Of a DNA stretch of 64,000 bases, positions 37,850-46,814 are shown piece by piece (position 1 is the stretch's first letter; every line of letters starts with the position of its first letter). The stretch covers positions 124,001 to 188,000 of the forward strand of contig NZ_FMVW01000001.1 of assembly GCF_900102695.1 (NCBI RefSeq), read 5' to 3'. The notes beneath the pieces are model-generated. The model ran no database searches, was not told the DNA's origin, and worked only from the letters and a program-made list of their open reading frames with translations. This DNA comes from Afifella marina DSM 2698. Its GTDB lineage: Bacteria > Pseudomonadota > Alphaproteobacteria > Rhizobiales > Afifellaceae. The position numbers and the translations under genes are program-made.

Positions 37850-38869
37850 TCAGTTGGAGGCCGGCGCGCCATAGAGCGCCTGGTGCAGCTCGCGGGCGGC
37901 AGAGGCCGCACGGGGGCCGAAGCCGAGAAGATAAAGCCCGTCCATGCGGATGAGGTTTTTCGTTTCGCCCGCCGGTGTCGCCGCAAGAGCCGGATTGGCG
38001 AAGACCTGATCGGTGCCGATGCCGTGGCTTGCGCCCTGCGCCATCATCAAGATCGCATCCGGCGCCGCGTCGATGACGGCTTCCTCGGAAAGCGCCTTGT
38101 AGCCCTCATAGCCGGAGATGGCGTTTTCGCCGCCGGAAAGCCGGATCATCGCGTCGGCGGCCGTGTGGCGGCCTGCCGCCAGGAGCTTGCCGCCCTGCAT
38201 CGACATGAGGAAGAGAACGCGCTTGGGCGCCGCAACGGCGGCGGTGTCCTTTTCGAGAGCGTCGAACTCGCCGGCCACCTGATCGGCCAGTGTCTGAGCT
38301 TTTTCCTCCGCACCGAGGGCTTCACCCACCTCGCGGATCTTGGTGAGCACGCCGTCGCGGTCGTAACCCTCTTCGATCGTGACGTACGGCACCTCCGATT
38401 GCTTCAGCACCTGGACGGCGTCCGGCGGGCCGCTGCCCTCAAGCGAGAGAATGCCGCCCGGATTGACGGAGAGAACGCCTTCCGGGGAGAGCTGGCGCAT
38501 ATAGCCGACATCGGGAAGGGCTTTCGCGGCCTCAGGATAGGTGCTGGTGGTGTCGCGGGCGACGAGCCGATCTTCTTCGCCGAGCGCATAGACGATCTCG
38601 GTGATCGATCCGCCGATGGCGACGAGCGAGACGTCGGGAGCGAAAATCACCTTCTTTTGGGCGCTTGTCGTCTCCTGTGCCGCAGCCGGGGCGGCGGCGA
38701 AGAGGCTGAGACCGAGAAGCGCCATGGTGAGCGTACGGGCTTTCTTGCGCCCTCTCGCTGATCCGCGCTCGCTCCGTGCTGCCCATTCACGCCTTGGTGA
38801 TCCGCGACTTGCCGCTCCGCGCTCTTCCTGTCCGCGCTGTGCCGCTCCGGTCCGTGTCCTGTCCGTCAT
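37850..38869 (-). CDS. hmuT: Heme-binding periplasmic protein
   Basis: The protein has about 339 residues from ATG 38869 (GAGG six bases upstream). The signal peptide core is ALLGLSLFAAAPAAA before QETTS, which leaves an unusually long, Arg-rich, low-complexity n-region of about 48 residues; an internal ATG at 38725 would remove most of it. The mature protein contains VGYMRQLSPEG, with the Tyr that ligands heme in ShuT-type proteins, plus ISGYEGYKALSEEAV. It delivers heme to HmuUV. It is divergent from the heme receptor. Confidence 0.92.
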   Translation of the reverse strand: MTDRTRTGAAQRGQEERGAASRGSPRREWAARSERGSARGRKKARTLTMALLGLSLFAAAPAAAQETTSAQKKVIFAPDVSLVAIGGSITEIVYALGEEDRLVARDTTSTYPEAAKALPDVGYMRQLSPEGVLSVNPGGILSLEGSGPPDAVQVLKQSEVPYVTIEEGYDRDGVLTKIREVGEALGAEEKAQTLADQVAGEFDALEKDTAAVAAPKRVLFLMSMQGGKLLAAGRHTAADAMIRLSGGENAISGYEGYKALSEEAVIDAAPDAILMMAQGASHGIGTDQVFANPALAATPAGETKNLIRMDGLYLLGFGPRAASAARELHQALYGAPASN

Positions 38870-38925
38870 GGCCATCCTCAACCCGTTCGATGTTGGGAGC
38901 ATCCTAACTTCCTTGCCAAAGAATG

Positions 38926-38980
38926 TTGACAAAAAAAATCAGACTTTCTACGCAGCTCATATATGACGTGAAAAGTCAGG
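38926..38980. promoter_or_regulatory. Divergent heme-locus promoter and candidate iron-regulator site
   Basis: TTGACA at 38926-38931 points toward the heme receptor; a good -10 is not obvious. The arms GACTTTCTACG (38942-38952) and CGTGAAAAGTC (38967-38977) form an imperfect inverted repeat. The region is AT-rich compared with its surroundings. It is a candidate site for an iron or heme regulator (Irr, RirA or Fur-like), which is inferred from context. Confidence 0.4.
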
Positions 38981-39022
38981 TTTTAGCGCGGACGTGATCG
39001 TCCGCAAGAGGAGCGGCAGGGC

Positions 39023-41215
39023 ATGGGCTGGGGTATGCGTGAGGACGAGCACAGAAGACGCGGCGGGGGGTATCGGCCGAGATGGCATGGCGCATTGCTG
39101 GCCAGTGCCGCGTCGCTGGCGCTGGCCGCCCCGGCCTTTGCGCAGGAGGCGGTTGTCGCGGAGGCAGATGCGTCTGAGACGGCGCAGGAGGCGCAGCCGA
39201 AGGTGACGACGCTCGACGAGATCACCGTCATCAGCCGCACCGGCGAAAGCGCCATCGAAACCATGGCGTCGGTGAGCCGCGTCGGCCAGGAAGAGCTCGA
39301 TCGCAAGATGGCGACGACGCCTCTCGAAATGCTGCAAGGCGTGCCGGGCGTTGCCGTCCAGGCCGATTCGAGCCGCCTGAGCTCCTCGGTCAACATTCGC
39401 GGTCTTCAGGATTTCGGCCGCGTCGCCGTCATCGTCGATGGGGCGCGCCAGGATTTCCAGCGCTCCGGGCACGGCACGCAGAGCACCTTTTGGATCGACC
39501 CGATGCTGGTGAAGCAGGTCGACGTCATCCGCGGGCCCGTCGCCAACACCTATGGTTCCGGCGCGATCGGCGGCGTCGTCATGTTCGAGACCAAGGATGC
39601 GCGCGATTTTCTGAAGGAATGGGAGCGCTACGCCATTTCCTTCACCGGCCAGTACGAGACCAACGGCAATGGCTGGACGATGAGCGGCACGGGCGCCGCC
39701 CGCATCAACGACAACATCGACGTTCTCGGCAATCTCGTCTGGCGCGATTATTCCGAATATGACGACGGCCATGGCGACGAGGTGCCGGGCACCGGCTTCG
39801 ACGTCTTGAGCGGCATGCTGAAGACGAGCATCCGCCCGAACGATTACAGCGAGCTGCGCCTCGGCTGGATCGGCACCGACGACGGCTGGGAGGAAAATTC
39901 CGGCGCCTCCGATCTCGATCTGACGCAGAACACGCTGACGGCGCGCTACGCGCTCGACGATCCCGACAATCCCTGGATCGACCTTCATATCAACGGCTCC
40001 TGGAACCAGGCGAAGCTCGACCAGGAATACCTGACGGATGTGCGCCAGTTCGATTCCGTGACGGGGGAGGTGATCACCGTCCCAGCGGGCGCAAAGACCT
40101 CCTACGATCTCGACACCTACGGCATCGATCTGTGGAACACGTCGCGCTTCGACACCGGCGCGCTCGCGCACGAGCTCACCTATGGCGGCGACTGGCTGAA
40201 AGACGAGGTGACGACATCGAGCCCGCTCGGCGGCAGCGACGTCTATACGCCCTCCGGTGATCGCAATGTGTGGGGCGCCTATGTCCAGGACAAGCTCACC
40301 TGGCACTGGTTCGAGGTCATCGGCGCTTTGCGTTACGATAGCTACGAGCTCGACGGCACGGATGTGGACAGCGACGGCGACCGGCTGTCGCCGCGCCTGA
40401 CCGTCGGCGTCTCGCCCTTCGAGGGGCCGGTTCTCGGCGGACTTCAGGTCTACGGCACCTATGCGGAAGGCTACCGCTCGCCGACGACGACCGAGACCTT
40501 GATCAGCGGCCTGCATCCCTCAGGCGTCGCCTTTCCCTTCCTGCCCAATGCCGATCTGCGTCCGGAGACCGGCAAGACCTGGGAATTCGGCGTCAATTAC
40601 GAGCGCGATTCGCTCTTCGTCGCCGACGATCGGCTGCGCTTGAAGGCGGCCTATTTCAACAACGACGTCGACGATTTCATCGACGGGCAGACGCTGTCGG
40701 CCTTCGATCCGACGAGCGGCTGTCCGCTGCGGCCGGACCTCCTGGGCAGCCCGACCTATGCGCCGATCTGCTTCCAGTACCAGAACTTCGCCGAGGCGCG
40801 GCTGCACGGCTTCGAGCTTGAAGCCGCCTACGATGCCGGCTGGATTTTCGGCGGCCTGACCGCCTCCATCATCGACGGCTGGCGCAAGGCGGACGGGGTC
40901 AAGGAGGATATCGTCTCCATTCCGGCCTCGCAGCTTGGCGGCTCTCTCGGTTTCCGCCTGCTCGAACAGCGCCTCAGCTTCGGTGGCGAGGTGGAGCACA
41001 ACATCGCCCCGGACGGGGCGGAATACGCCAAGGATTACACGCTCGTGAACGCCTTCGCGCGCTACGACGTGAACGAGAATTTCCGCGCCAGTCTGCGCGC
41101 GGAGAACCTTTTCGATGTGCGCTACGCCAATCCGCTCAACGCGACCACGACGTCGGTCGTCTACGAGCCCGGCTTGAGCGTGAAGGTTGGCGCCACATTG
41201 CGTTTCGGCGGCTGA
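39023..41215 (+). CDS. hmuR: TonB-dependent heme receptor
   Basis: The protein has 730 residues. A signal peptide ends at PAFA (residue 40). A TonB box DEITV lies at 65-69. The plug (GVPGVAVQADSSRLSSSVNIRGL, VIRGPVANTYGSGAIGGVV) is followed by a 22-strand barrel. In the family, FRAP and NPNL boxes flank a heme-ligand His; here YRSPTTTETL and NADL play these roles, with a His in SGLHP between them. The C-terminus is FGG rather than the usual aromatic residue. It moves heme across the outer membrane; hmuTUV lies divergently. Confidence 0.93.
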   Translation: MGWGMREDEHRRRGGGYRPRWHGALLASAASLALAAPAFAQEAVVAEADASETAQEAQPKVTTLDEITVISRTGESAIETMASVSRVGQEELDRKMATTPLEMLQGVPGVAVQADSSRLSSSVNIRGLQDFGRVAVIVDGARQDFQRSGHGTQSTFWIDPMLVKQVDVIRGPVANTYGSGAIGGVVMFETKDARDFLKEWERYAISFTGQYETNGNGWTMSGTGAARINDNIDVLGNLVWRDYSEYDDGHGDEVPGTGFDVLSGMLKTSIRPNDYSELRLGWIGTDDGWEENSGASDLDLTQNTLTARYALDDPDNPWIDLHINGSWNQAKLDQEYLTDVRQFDSVTGEVITVPAGAKTSYDLDTYGIDLWNTSRFDTGALAHELTYGGDWLKDEVTTSSPLGGSDVYTPSGDRNVWGAYVQDKLTWHWFEVIGALRYDSYELDGTDVDSDGDRLSPRLTVGVSPFEGPVLGGLQVYGTYAEGYRSPTTTETLISGLHPSGVAFPFLPNADLRPETGKTWEFGVNYERDSLFVADDRLRLKAAYFNNDVDDFIDGQTLSAFDPTSGCPLRPDLLGSPTYAPICFQYQNFAEARLHGFELEAAYDAGWIFGGLTASIIDGWRKADGVKEDIVSIPASQLGGSLGFRLLEQRLSFGGEVEHNIAPDGAEYAKDYTLVNAFARYDVNENFRASLRAENLFDVRYANPLNATTTSVVYEPGLSVKVGATLRFGG

Positions 41216-41241
41216 CTCGGACGGCCAGTCCGCCGGCCAGA

Positions 41242-41283
41242 GGAAGCCCACGGGGACGGTGAGGCTCATCCCCGTGGGCTTCC
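41242..41283 (+). terminator. Strong hairpin after the heme receptor gene
   Basis: A perfect 15-bp stem (GGAAGCCCACGGGGA with TCCCCGTGGGCTTCC, 12-base loop) lies 26 bases after the receptor stop and is followed by GCGGCCGCTTTT. It should limit read-through into hutW, or act as an RNA-stability element. Confidence 0.75.
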
Positions 41284-41327
41284 GCGGCCGCTTTTAGCGG
41301 TCGCAAGGATGAGAATTGGGGGCAGAG

Positions 41328-42710
41328 ATGGAGAGCGCTCAGATCACGGCGCAAGCCGGACGGCAAATGCAGGAATTCTACGCCGCGGAAGACGGCACGC
41401 CGCTGCGCAACGCCTTTGGCGCGAAACGCGTGGTGCATCCTTCCTTCGGCGCGCAGATGGTGCCGGAGGAGACCCGTGAGGCCACGTGGCGGGAGCTCAC
41501 CCGCCGGTCGCGCACCCGCAACGGCGTCGCCTATCTGCACGTGCCGTTTTGCGAAAACCACTGCCTGTTCTGCGGCTTCTACCAGAACGCCTGGAGGCCG
41601 GAGGCCGGCCCCGCCTATGTCGACGCGCTGATCGCGCATCTGAAGCGCGACGCCGATCTGCCCTATCAGGCGGAAGGGGAGCTCGACGCCGTCTATTTCG
41701 GCGGCGGCACGCCGACGGTGCTGTCAGCGCCCGATCTTTCCCGGCTCATCACCGCGGTGCGCCAATATCTGCCGCTCGCACCCGATTGCGAAATCACGGT
41801 GGAGGGCCGGCCGCGCAGCTTCGATGACGACAAGATTGCGGCGATCTTCGAGGCGGGCGCCAACCGCGTTTCTTTGGGCGTCCAGACCTTCGACACGCGC
41901 CTTCGCCGCTCGCTCGGCCGCCGCGCCTCGCGCGAAGAGCTGATTGCGTTTCTCGACCGGCTGGTGAAGGCCGATGGCGGCGCGATCGTCGTCGATCTCA
42001 TTTACGGCCTGCCCGGCCAGACGCTCGAGGCCTTTCGCAACGACGTGGAGACGGCAATCGCGATCGGTCTCGACGGGGCGGATGTCTATTCCTTGAAGCT
42101 CATCCCGCATGCGCCGCTGCGGGCCGCGATCGACAAGGGCAAGTTTCCGCCGATGGACCGCGCCGAGTTCGGCCTGTTTTACGCCGAAGCGAGCGAGGTC
42201 TTCGAGCGGGCAGGCTGGCATTCGATCTCCACGACGCATTGGCGGCAGGGCGACCGCGAGCGCAACATCTACAACCACGCCGTCAAATCGGGGGCGGAAT
42301 GCCTCGCGTTCGGGGCGGGGGCCGGCGGCTCTCTCTGCGGCTATTCCTATGGTATCGGCGATGACCTGCGCGCCTATCAGGAAGCGATCTCCGCGGGCCA
42401 TTGCGTCGTTGGGCGGCTGACGCGGCAGCCGGAAAACCACGACCTCTTCAGCCTGATCAAGAGCGAGATGGAGCTCGGGCGGCTCAACGTCGCCTGGCTG
42501 TCGGCGCAGCTCGAACGCCGCGCCGGGCTTCAAGGCGATGTCGTGCTGGCGCCGCTTTTTGCGCAATGGCAGCGGGCGGGGCTGGTCGAGGCGGACAAGA
42601 GCCGGCTCCGCCTGACGCTGGCCGGCCGCTTCTGGCAGGTGACGCTGACGCAGAACCTGTTGGAATGGCTTCAGGCGCAATTGTGCGAGGCCGAGACGGC
42701 GCGGGCATAA
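41328..42710 (+). CDS. hutW: Anaerobic heme-degrading radical SAM enzyme (ChuW/HutW)
   Basis: The protein has 460 residues from ATG 41328; TTG 41316 with AAGGA is an alternative start. The radical-SAM cluster motif is CENHCLFC (Cys75, 79, 82), in the context AYLHVPFCENHCLFCGFYQ. Then come YFGGGTPTVLS, EVDGRP-like EITVEGRP, RVSLGVQTFD, VDLIYGLPGQT, and a HemW-like C-terminus. The N-terminal PLRNAFGAKRVVHPSFG segment is characteristic of the HutW/ChuW group. These enzymes open heme to a linear tetrapyrrole without oxygen, releasing iron. It follows the heme receptor on the same strand; HutX and HutZ partners are not in the window. Confidence 0.9.
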   Translation: MESAQITAQAGRQMQEFYAAEDGTPLRNAFGAKRVVHPSFGAQMVPEETREATWRELTRRSRTRNGVAYLHVPFCENHCLFCGFYQNAWRPEAGPAYVDALIAHLKRDADLPYQAEGELDAVYFGGGTPTVLSAPDLSRLITAVRQYLPLAPDCEITVEGRPRSFDDDKIAAIFEAGANRVSLGVQTFDTRLRRSLGRRASREELIAFLDRLVKADGGAIVVDLIYGLPGQTLEAFRNDVETAIAIGLDGADVYSLKLIPHAPLRAAIDKGKFPPMDRAEFGLFYAEASEVFERAGWHSISTTHWRQGDRERNIYNHAVKSGAECLAFGAGAGGSLCGYSYGIGDDLRAYQEAISAGHCVVGRLTRQPENHDLFSLIKSEMELGRLNVAWLSAQLERRAGLQGDVVLAPLFAQWQRAGLVEADKSRLRLTLAGRFWQVTLTQNLLEWLQAQLCEAETARA

Positions 42711-42713
42711 AGC

Positions 42714-42734
42714 GCCGGCCAAAGACAGGCCGGC
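42714..42734. terminator. Bidirectional hairpin between convergent genes
   Basis: GCCGGCC-AAAGACA-GGCCGGC lies between the hutW stop and the glutamine-synthetase-family stop. Confidence 0.6.
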
Positions 42735-42740
42735 ACGAGC

Positions 42741-44123
42741 TCACGCGCGTTCAAAGCCGCGGCGGCGATCGAAATCCGTGACGATGCGGTCGGCCTCGTG
42801 CTGCTCCCAGCGTGCGCTATGGAGGTAATGCTCGATCACCTCCTCGCCGAAAGCCTCGCGCAGCATTGCGGAGCCTTCGAGCGCGGCGATCGCCTCGCGC
42901 AGCGTCTTCGGGACGTCGCGGTCCGCGCGGTCCGCGCGGTCGTCGGCGCTATAGGCGTCGCCCAGAAACACCTCTTCGAGCGGCAGGTCCTTTTCGATGC
43001 CGTCGATGCCGGCGGCGATCAGGGCCGCGAAGGCGAGATGCGGGTTGAGATCGGCCCCGCCGATCCGGCATTCGATGCGGATCGCCTTGCCGTTTTCGCC
43101 GCACAGACGGTAGCCGGCCGTGCGATTGTCGAGCGACCACAAGACCCGCGTCGGCGCAAACGTGCCGGCGGTGAAGCGCTTGTAGGAATTGACGTAGGGC
43201 GCCAGGAAATAGGTGATCTCGCGGCTATGGGCGAGGAGGCCGGCCACATAGGCGCGCATCGTCTTCGACATGCCGTGTTCGGCATCCGGGTCGAAGAAGA
43301 CCGGCTCGCCCGACAAAGTCGTCAGCGATTGATGGATATGCGACGAATTGCCGGCATGGTCGGTGTCCCACTTCGCCATGAAGGTGATGGCGCGGCCCTT
43401 CTGCCAGGCGATCTCCTTGACCGCGTTCTTGATGATGGCGTGGCGGTCGGCCATCGTCAGCGCGTCTGAATAGCGGACGTTGATTTCGCCCTGGCCGGCA
43501 TCCGCCTCGCCCTTGGTCGCTTCCACCGGCACGTCGGTGCCGGCGAGGCCGTTGCGGATGGCGCGCATGACATCTTCCTCTTTGGAGCTCTGGAAGATGT
43601 TGTAGTCGCCATTATAGGCGCTGAAGGTGTTGAGCTTCTGGAAGGCGGACGCTTCCGCCTCTTCATAGCTTTCCCGGAACATGAAGAATTCGAGCTCCGA
43701 GGCGGTCATGGCGCGAAGGCCCATCGCCTCCAGGCGCTTGAGCTGCTTCTTCAAAAGCGCGCGCGGGGAATGCGGCACTTCTTCCAAGGTTTTCGGGTCG
43801 AGGACGTCGCAGATGACGAGCGCCGTCGCTTCGAGCCAGGGCACACGTCTGAGCGTCGCAAGATCCGGCCTCATGACGTAATCGCCGTAGCCGGTCACCC
43901 AGTTCACCGATTGGTAGCCCTCCACGGTGGTCATTTCGAGATCGGTCGCCTGCAGGTAGCTGCAGGAGCGGCTCTCCTTCCAGGCGTTGTCGAGGAAGAA
44001 ATCGACATGAAAGCGCTTGCCCATGAGGCGACCCTGCATGTCGATCTGCGCGGACAAGACCGTGTCGATCTCGCCGGCCTCAGCAAGGGCCCTCAATTCT
44101 TCCAAAGTGAGCCTGCCGCCCAT
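42741..44123 (-). CDS. Glutamine synthetase family protein (gamma-glutamyl-amine ligase type)
   Basis: The protein has 460 residues. It starts TLEELRALAEAGEIDTVLSAQIDMQGRLMGKR, and has SELEFFMF, SSHIHQSLTTLSG, NSYKRFTAGTFAPT, and RIECRIGGADLNPHLAFAA. These are the GS catalytic segments, but the sequence resembles the PuuA/GlnA3-like branch that ligates glutamate to amines rather than GlnA itself. No puu genes are nearby. Start at 44123 gives MGGRLTLEEL. It is divergent from ybaK. Confidence 0.9.
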   Translation of the reverse strand: MGGRLTLEELRALAEAGEIDTVLSAQIDMQGRLMGKRFHVDFFLDNAWKESRSCSYLQATDLEMTTVEGYQSVNWVTGYGDYVMRPDLATLRRVPWLEATALVICDVLDPKTLEEVPHSPRALLKKQLKRLEAMGLRAMTASELEFFMFRESYEEAEASAFQKLNTFSAYNGDYNIFQSSKEEDVMRAIRNGLAGTDVPVEATKGEADAGQGEINVRYSDALTMADRHAIIKNAVKEIAWQKGRAITFMAKWDTDHAGNSSHIHQSLTTLSGEPVFFDPDAEHGMSKTMRAYVAGLLAHSREITYFLAPYVNSYKRFTAGTFAPTRVLWSLDNRTAGYRLCGENGKAIRIECRIGGADLNPHLAFAALIAAGIDGIEKDLPLEEVFLGDAYSADDRADRADRDVPKTLREAIAALEGSAMLREAFGEEVIEHYLHSARWEQHEADRIVTDFDRRRGFERA

Positions 44124-44333
44124 ACCGGTTTCCTCTGTGTTATCTGCGCCGTGGCGGGGATCACCCGCCGCACGAACCTGAACGCGTCACCTGTGTGCCC
44201 GCGGGACGATTGACGATGCCGCGGACCACGCCCTATCCACCAGCCAGCCGCCTCCCGCAAGCCTTGCCGGCACGTCCCTTCGTAGGGCCTTTGCGGCGCT
44301 GGCCGGGCCGCACGAAGGAGGTAGAGAAGGCGC

Positions 44334-44807
44334 ATGTCCAAGACCACCCAGGCGACGCTGGCTCTGAAGCGGGCGGGCGTCGCTTTCGCCGTGCATCTTT
44401 ACGAGTATCATCCCGATGCGGCCCGCATCGGCCTGCAGGCGGCCGAGGCGATCGGTGCCGCGCCTGAGCGCGTCCTGAAGACGCTGATGGTGGAGGTCGA
44501 CGGCCGGCCCGTCTGCACCGTCATTCCCTCCGACCGCGAGCTCAGCATGAAGAAGGTTGCGGCCGCCTTCGGCGGCAAGCATGCCGAGATGATGAAGCCG
44601 GAAGCGGCGGAGCGGCTGACCGGGTTTCACGTCGGCGGCATCAGCCCCTTCGGCCAGAAGCGCAAAGTGCCGGCGGCGATCGAAGAGGCGGCGATGGCGC
44701 ATGAACAGGTCATCATCAATGGCGGCCAGCGCGGTGTGATGGTGGAGCTTGCCCCCGCCGATGCGCTCAAAGCGCTCGACGCCAAGGCGGTGTCGCTGAT
44801 TGCGTGA
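44334..44807 (+). CDS. ybaK: Cys-tRNA(Pro)/Cys-tRNA(Cys) deacylase YbaK
   Basis: The protein has 157 residues, matching the YbaK/EbsC family: HLYEYHPDAARIGLQAAEAIG, VLKTLMVEVDG, CTVIPSDRELSMKKVAAAFGGKHAEMM, and GYHVGGISPFG-like GFHVGGISPFGQKRK. The family hydrolyses Cys-tRNA mischarged on tRNA(Pro). It stands alone ahead of the DUF763 gene, separated by about 95 bases. Confidence 0.93.
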   Translation: MSKTTQATLALKRAGVAFAVHLYEYHPDAARIGLQAAEAIGAAPERVLKTLMVEVDGRPVCTVIPSDRELSMKKVAAAFGGKHAEMMKPEAAERLTGFHVGGISPFGQKRKVPAAIEEAAMAHEQVIINGGQRGVMVELAPADALKALDAKAVSLIA

Positions 44808-44903
44808 GCGCGCGCTCTTTGGGTGAAGCGGTGGACGAGGCGGTAGGCAAAGCGCGCCTCGCATGCTAGATGAGTTCCTCTTTCGTTCCTGGCGGAGCCG
44901 TTG

Positions 44904-46319
44904 ATGGTCCGACGCGCCGGCAGTGCCGATCTGCCGCTTCACAATGGCCGTGTCCCGGCCTGGCTCGGGCAGAGGATGACGGCGCTCGGCACGGTGATGA
45001 CGGAGGCGATCGTCCACCATTACGGCCGCGACGAATTTCTGCGCCGTCTTTCCCATCCCTTCTGGTTTCAGTCCTTCGGCGCCGTCATGGGGATGGACTG
45101 GCATTCTTCCGGCATTACCACTTCCGTCATCGGCGCCTTGAAGCGCGGGCTCGCGCCGCTCTCGGGCGAGCTTGGCCTGCATGTCTGCGGCGGGCGCGGC
45201 CGGCATTCGCGCAAGACGCCCGACGAACTCGTGGCGATCGGCGGGCGTGTTGGCTTCGACGGGGCGGCGCTGTCGCGCGCGAGCCGCCTTGTCGCCAAGG
45301 TCGACAGCGCCGCGCTCCAGGACGGGTTCGACCTCTATCTGCACGGTTTTATCGTCACCGACGACGGCAGATGGGTGGTGATCCAGCAGGGGATGAACGG
45401 TGAGACGCGGCTTGCCCGCCGCTATCACTGGCTGTCGGAAGATCTGACAAGTTTTGTCGATGCCCCGCATGCGGCGATCGAAGGCCGCAATCAGGGCAGA
45501 ATCGTCAATCTCGCCGACCACCGCGCGGCCGCCTCGCGCGAGCGCCAGATCGATCTTCTGCGCAATGTCGGCGTCACCGGCATCGTCCGCGAATTTGCCG
45601 CCCTCGACGGCAGGCCCGAGCCTGCACCGGAGGAAGAGGCGCCGCTTCTGCCGCATCTCATGATGCCCGCGCACCACGATGTGCGCCCGAAAGACGTGGT
45701 GAGCCGGCGCCTGCATGGTGCGCTGGCGGCGGCGGCCGAATGCGGGCCGGAGGATTTTTCCGAGTTGCTTCTGACGCCGGGCGTCGGCGCGCGCACGGTG
45801 CGCTCGCTCGCCATGGTGGCGGAGGTGGTCCATGGCGCGCCCTGCCGCTTCACCGATCCCGCCCGCTTCTCGCTCGCCCATGGCGGCAAGGACCGGCATC
45901 CCTTTCCGGTGCCCACAAAAGTCTATGACGAGACGATTCGCGTCATGCGGCGGGCCGTCGATCGGGCAAAGCTCGGCCAGGACGACAAGCTCGAGGCGAT
46001 CAAGCGCCTCGACCGCGAGGCAAGGCGGCTGGAAACCGTGGCGGACGGCCCGACGCTTGCCGAATATACCGGCGAAGAGATGCGCCATTCGGCGGCCTAT
46101 GGCGGGCGCAGCGTCTTCGGCTGGGAGAGCGAGGTGCAGGCGGCGGCACGGCCGCGAGAGAAGCCCAAGAAGGCGAAGAGTGACGGCGCTCAGGCGGCCA
46201 AGCCCGTGCGCGCCAGGAAACCGGCGCCTCCGGCCAAGGATCTCTTTGCGGGTGATCTTTTCTCCGAGGATCGTTTGAACGCGGCGCCCGAGCGAGGCCG
46301 GCGAAGGCGCTCGGTGTGA
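44904..46319 (+). CDS. DUF763-domain protein
   Basis: The protein has 471 residues from ATG 44904. It has the DUF763 signature RRAGSADLPLHNGRVPAWLGQRM near the start, then FWFQSFGAVMGMDWHSSGITTSVIGALKRGL, GGRGRHSRKTPDEL, and LMMPAHHDVRPKDV in the middle. The last 60 or so residues are basic and disordered (KPKKAKSDGAQAAKPVRARKP). The biochemical function of this family is unknown; it is found in bacteria and archaea, and the His/Asp-rich conserved blocks suggest a nuclease, which I cannot confirm. Confidence 0.9.
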   Translation: MVRRAGSADLPLHNGRVPAWLGQRMTALGTVMTEAIVHHYGRDEFLRRLSHPFWFQSFGAVMGMDWHSSGITTSVIGALKRGLAPLSGELGLHVCGGRGRHSRKTPDELVAIGGRVGFDGAALSRASRLVAKVDSAALQDGFDLYLHGFIVTDDGRWVVIQQGMNGETRLARRYHWLSEDLTSFVDAPHAAIEGRNQGRIVNLADHRAAASRERQIDLLRNVGVTGIVREFAALDGRPEPAPEEEAPLLPHLMMPAHHDVRPKDVVSRRLHGALAAAAECGPEDFSELLLTPGVGARTVRSLAMVAEVVHGAPCRFTDPARFSLAHGGKDRHPFPVPTKVYDETIRVMRRAVDRAKLGQDDKLEAIKRLDREARRLETVADGPTLAEYTGEEMRHSAAYGGRSVFGWESEVQAAARPREKPKKAKSDGAQAAKPVRARKPAPPAKDLFAGDLFSEDRLNAAPERGRRRRSV

Positions 46320-46403
46320 GCGCGCGGCCCTTCTGAAAGGGACGGAGGCTGCCGTGACAGGAGCGATGCGCTATCAAAGGCGCAGGCAAGTGGAGAGACG
46401 ATT

Positions 46404-46748
46404 TTGACCACGATCTACGGCATCAAGAACTGCACGACGATGAAGAAGGCGCGTGCCTGGCTCGACGAGCATCAGGTCGATTACGCCTTCCACGATTACA
46501 AGACGGCAGGCATCGACGAGACGCGGCTTCGGGGATGGGCGGATGCGGCCGGCTGGGAGAAGCTCCTGAACCGCGCCGGCACGACGTTTCGCAAGCTGCC
46601 GGACGAGAAGAAGGCGGATCTCGACCGCGACAAGGCGATCGCGCTGATGCTGGAGCAGCCCTCGATGATCAAACGCCCGGTTCTGGAGGCGTCCGACGGA
46701 CTCCTCGTCGGCTTCAAGCCCGAGGAATATGAAAAAGCGCTCGGGTGA
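46404..46748 (+). CDS. ArsC/Spx-fold protein, YffB-like
   Basis: The protein has 114 residues. The single conserved Cys10 is in GIKNCTTMKKARAWL, followed by DYKTAGID, WEKLLNRAGTTFRKLPDEKK, and SMIKRPVLE with the conserved Arg-Pro. This is the arsenate-reductase-like thioredoxin fold of the YffB/Spx subgroup. Arsenate reduction is unlikely for this branch and the function is not known. It stands alone after DUF763. Confidence 0.9.
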   Translation: MTTIYGIKNCTTMKKARAWLDEHQVDYAFHDYKTAGIDETRLRGWADAAGWEKLLNRAGTTFRKLPDEKKADLDRDKAIALMLEQPSMIKRPVLEASDGLLVGFKPEEYEKALG

Positions 46749-46814
46749 CCGAGGTGGTGCCGGCGGGGGCATCACGATACCCGCCAATCCTGAAATTCGC
46801 TCCAGGTGGTCAGC

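Noticed and set aside
44187-46088. 633-residue frame antisense to DUF763 and ybaK
   Set aside because: It covers two recognisable plus-strand genes and shows no domain.
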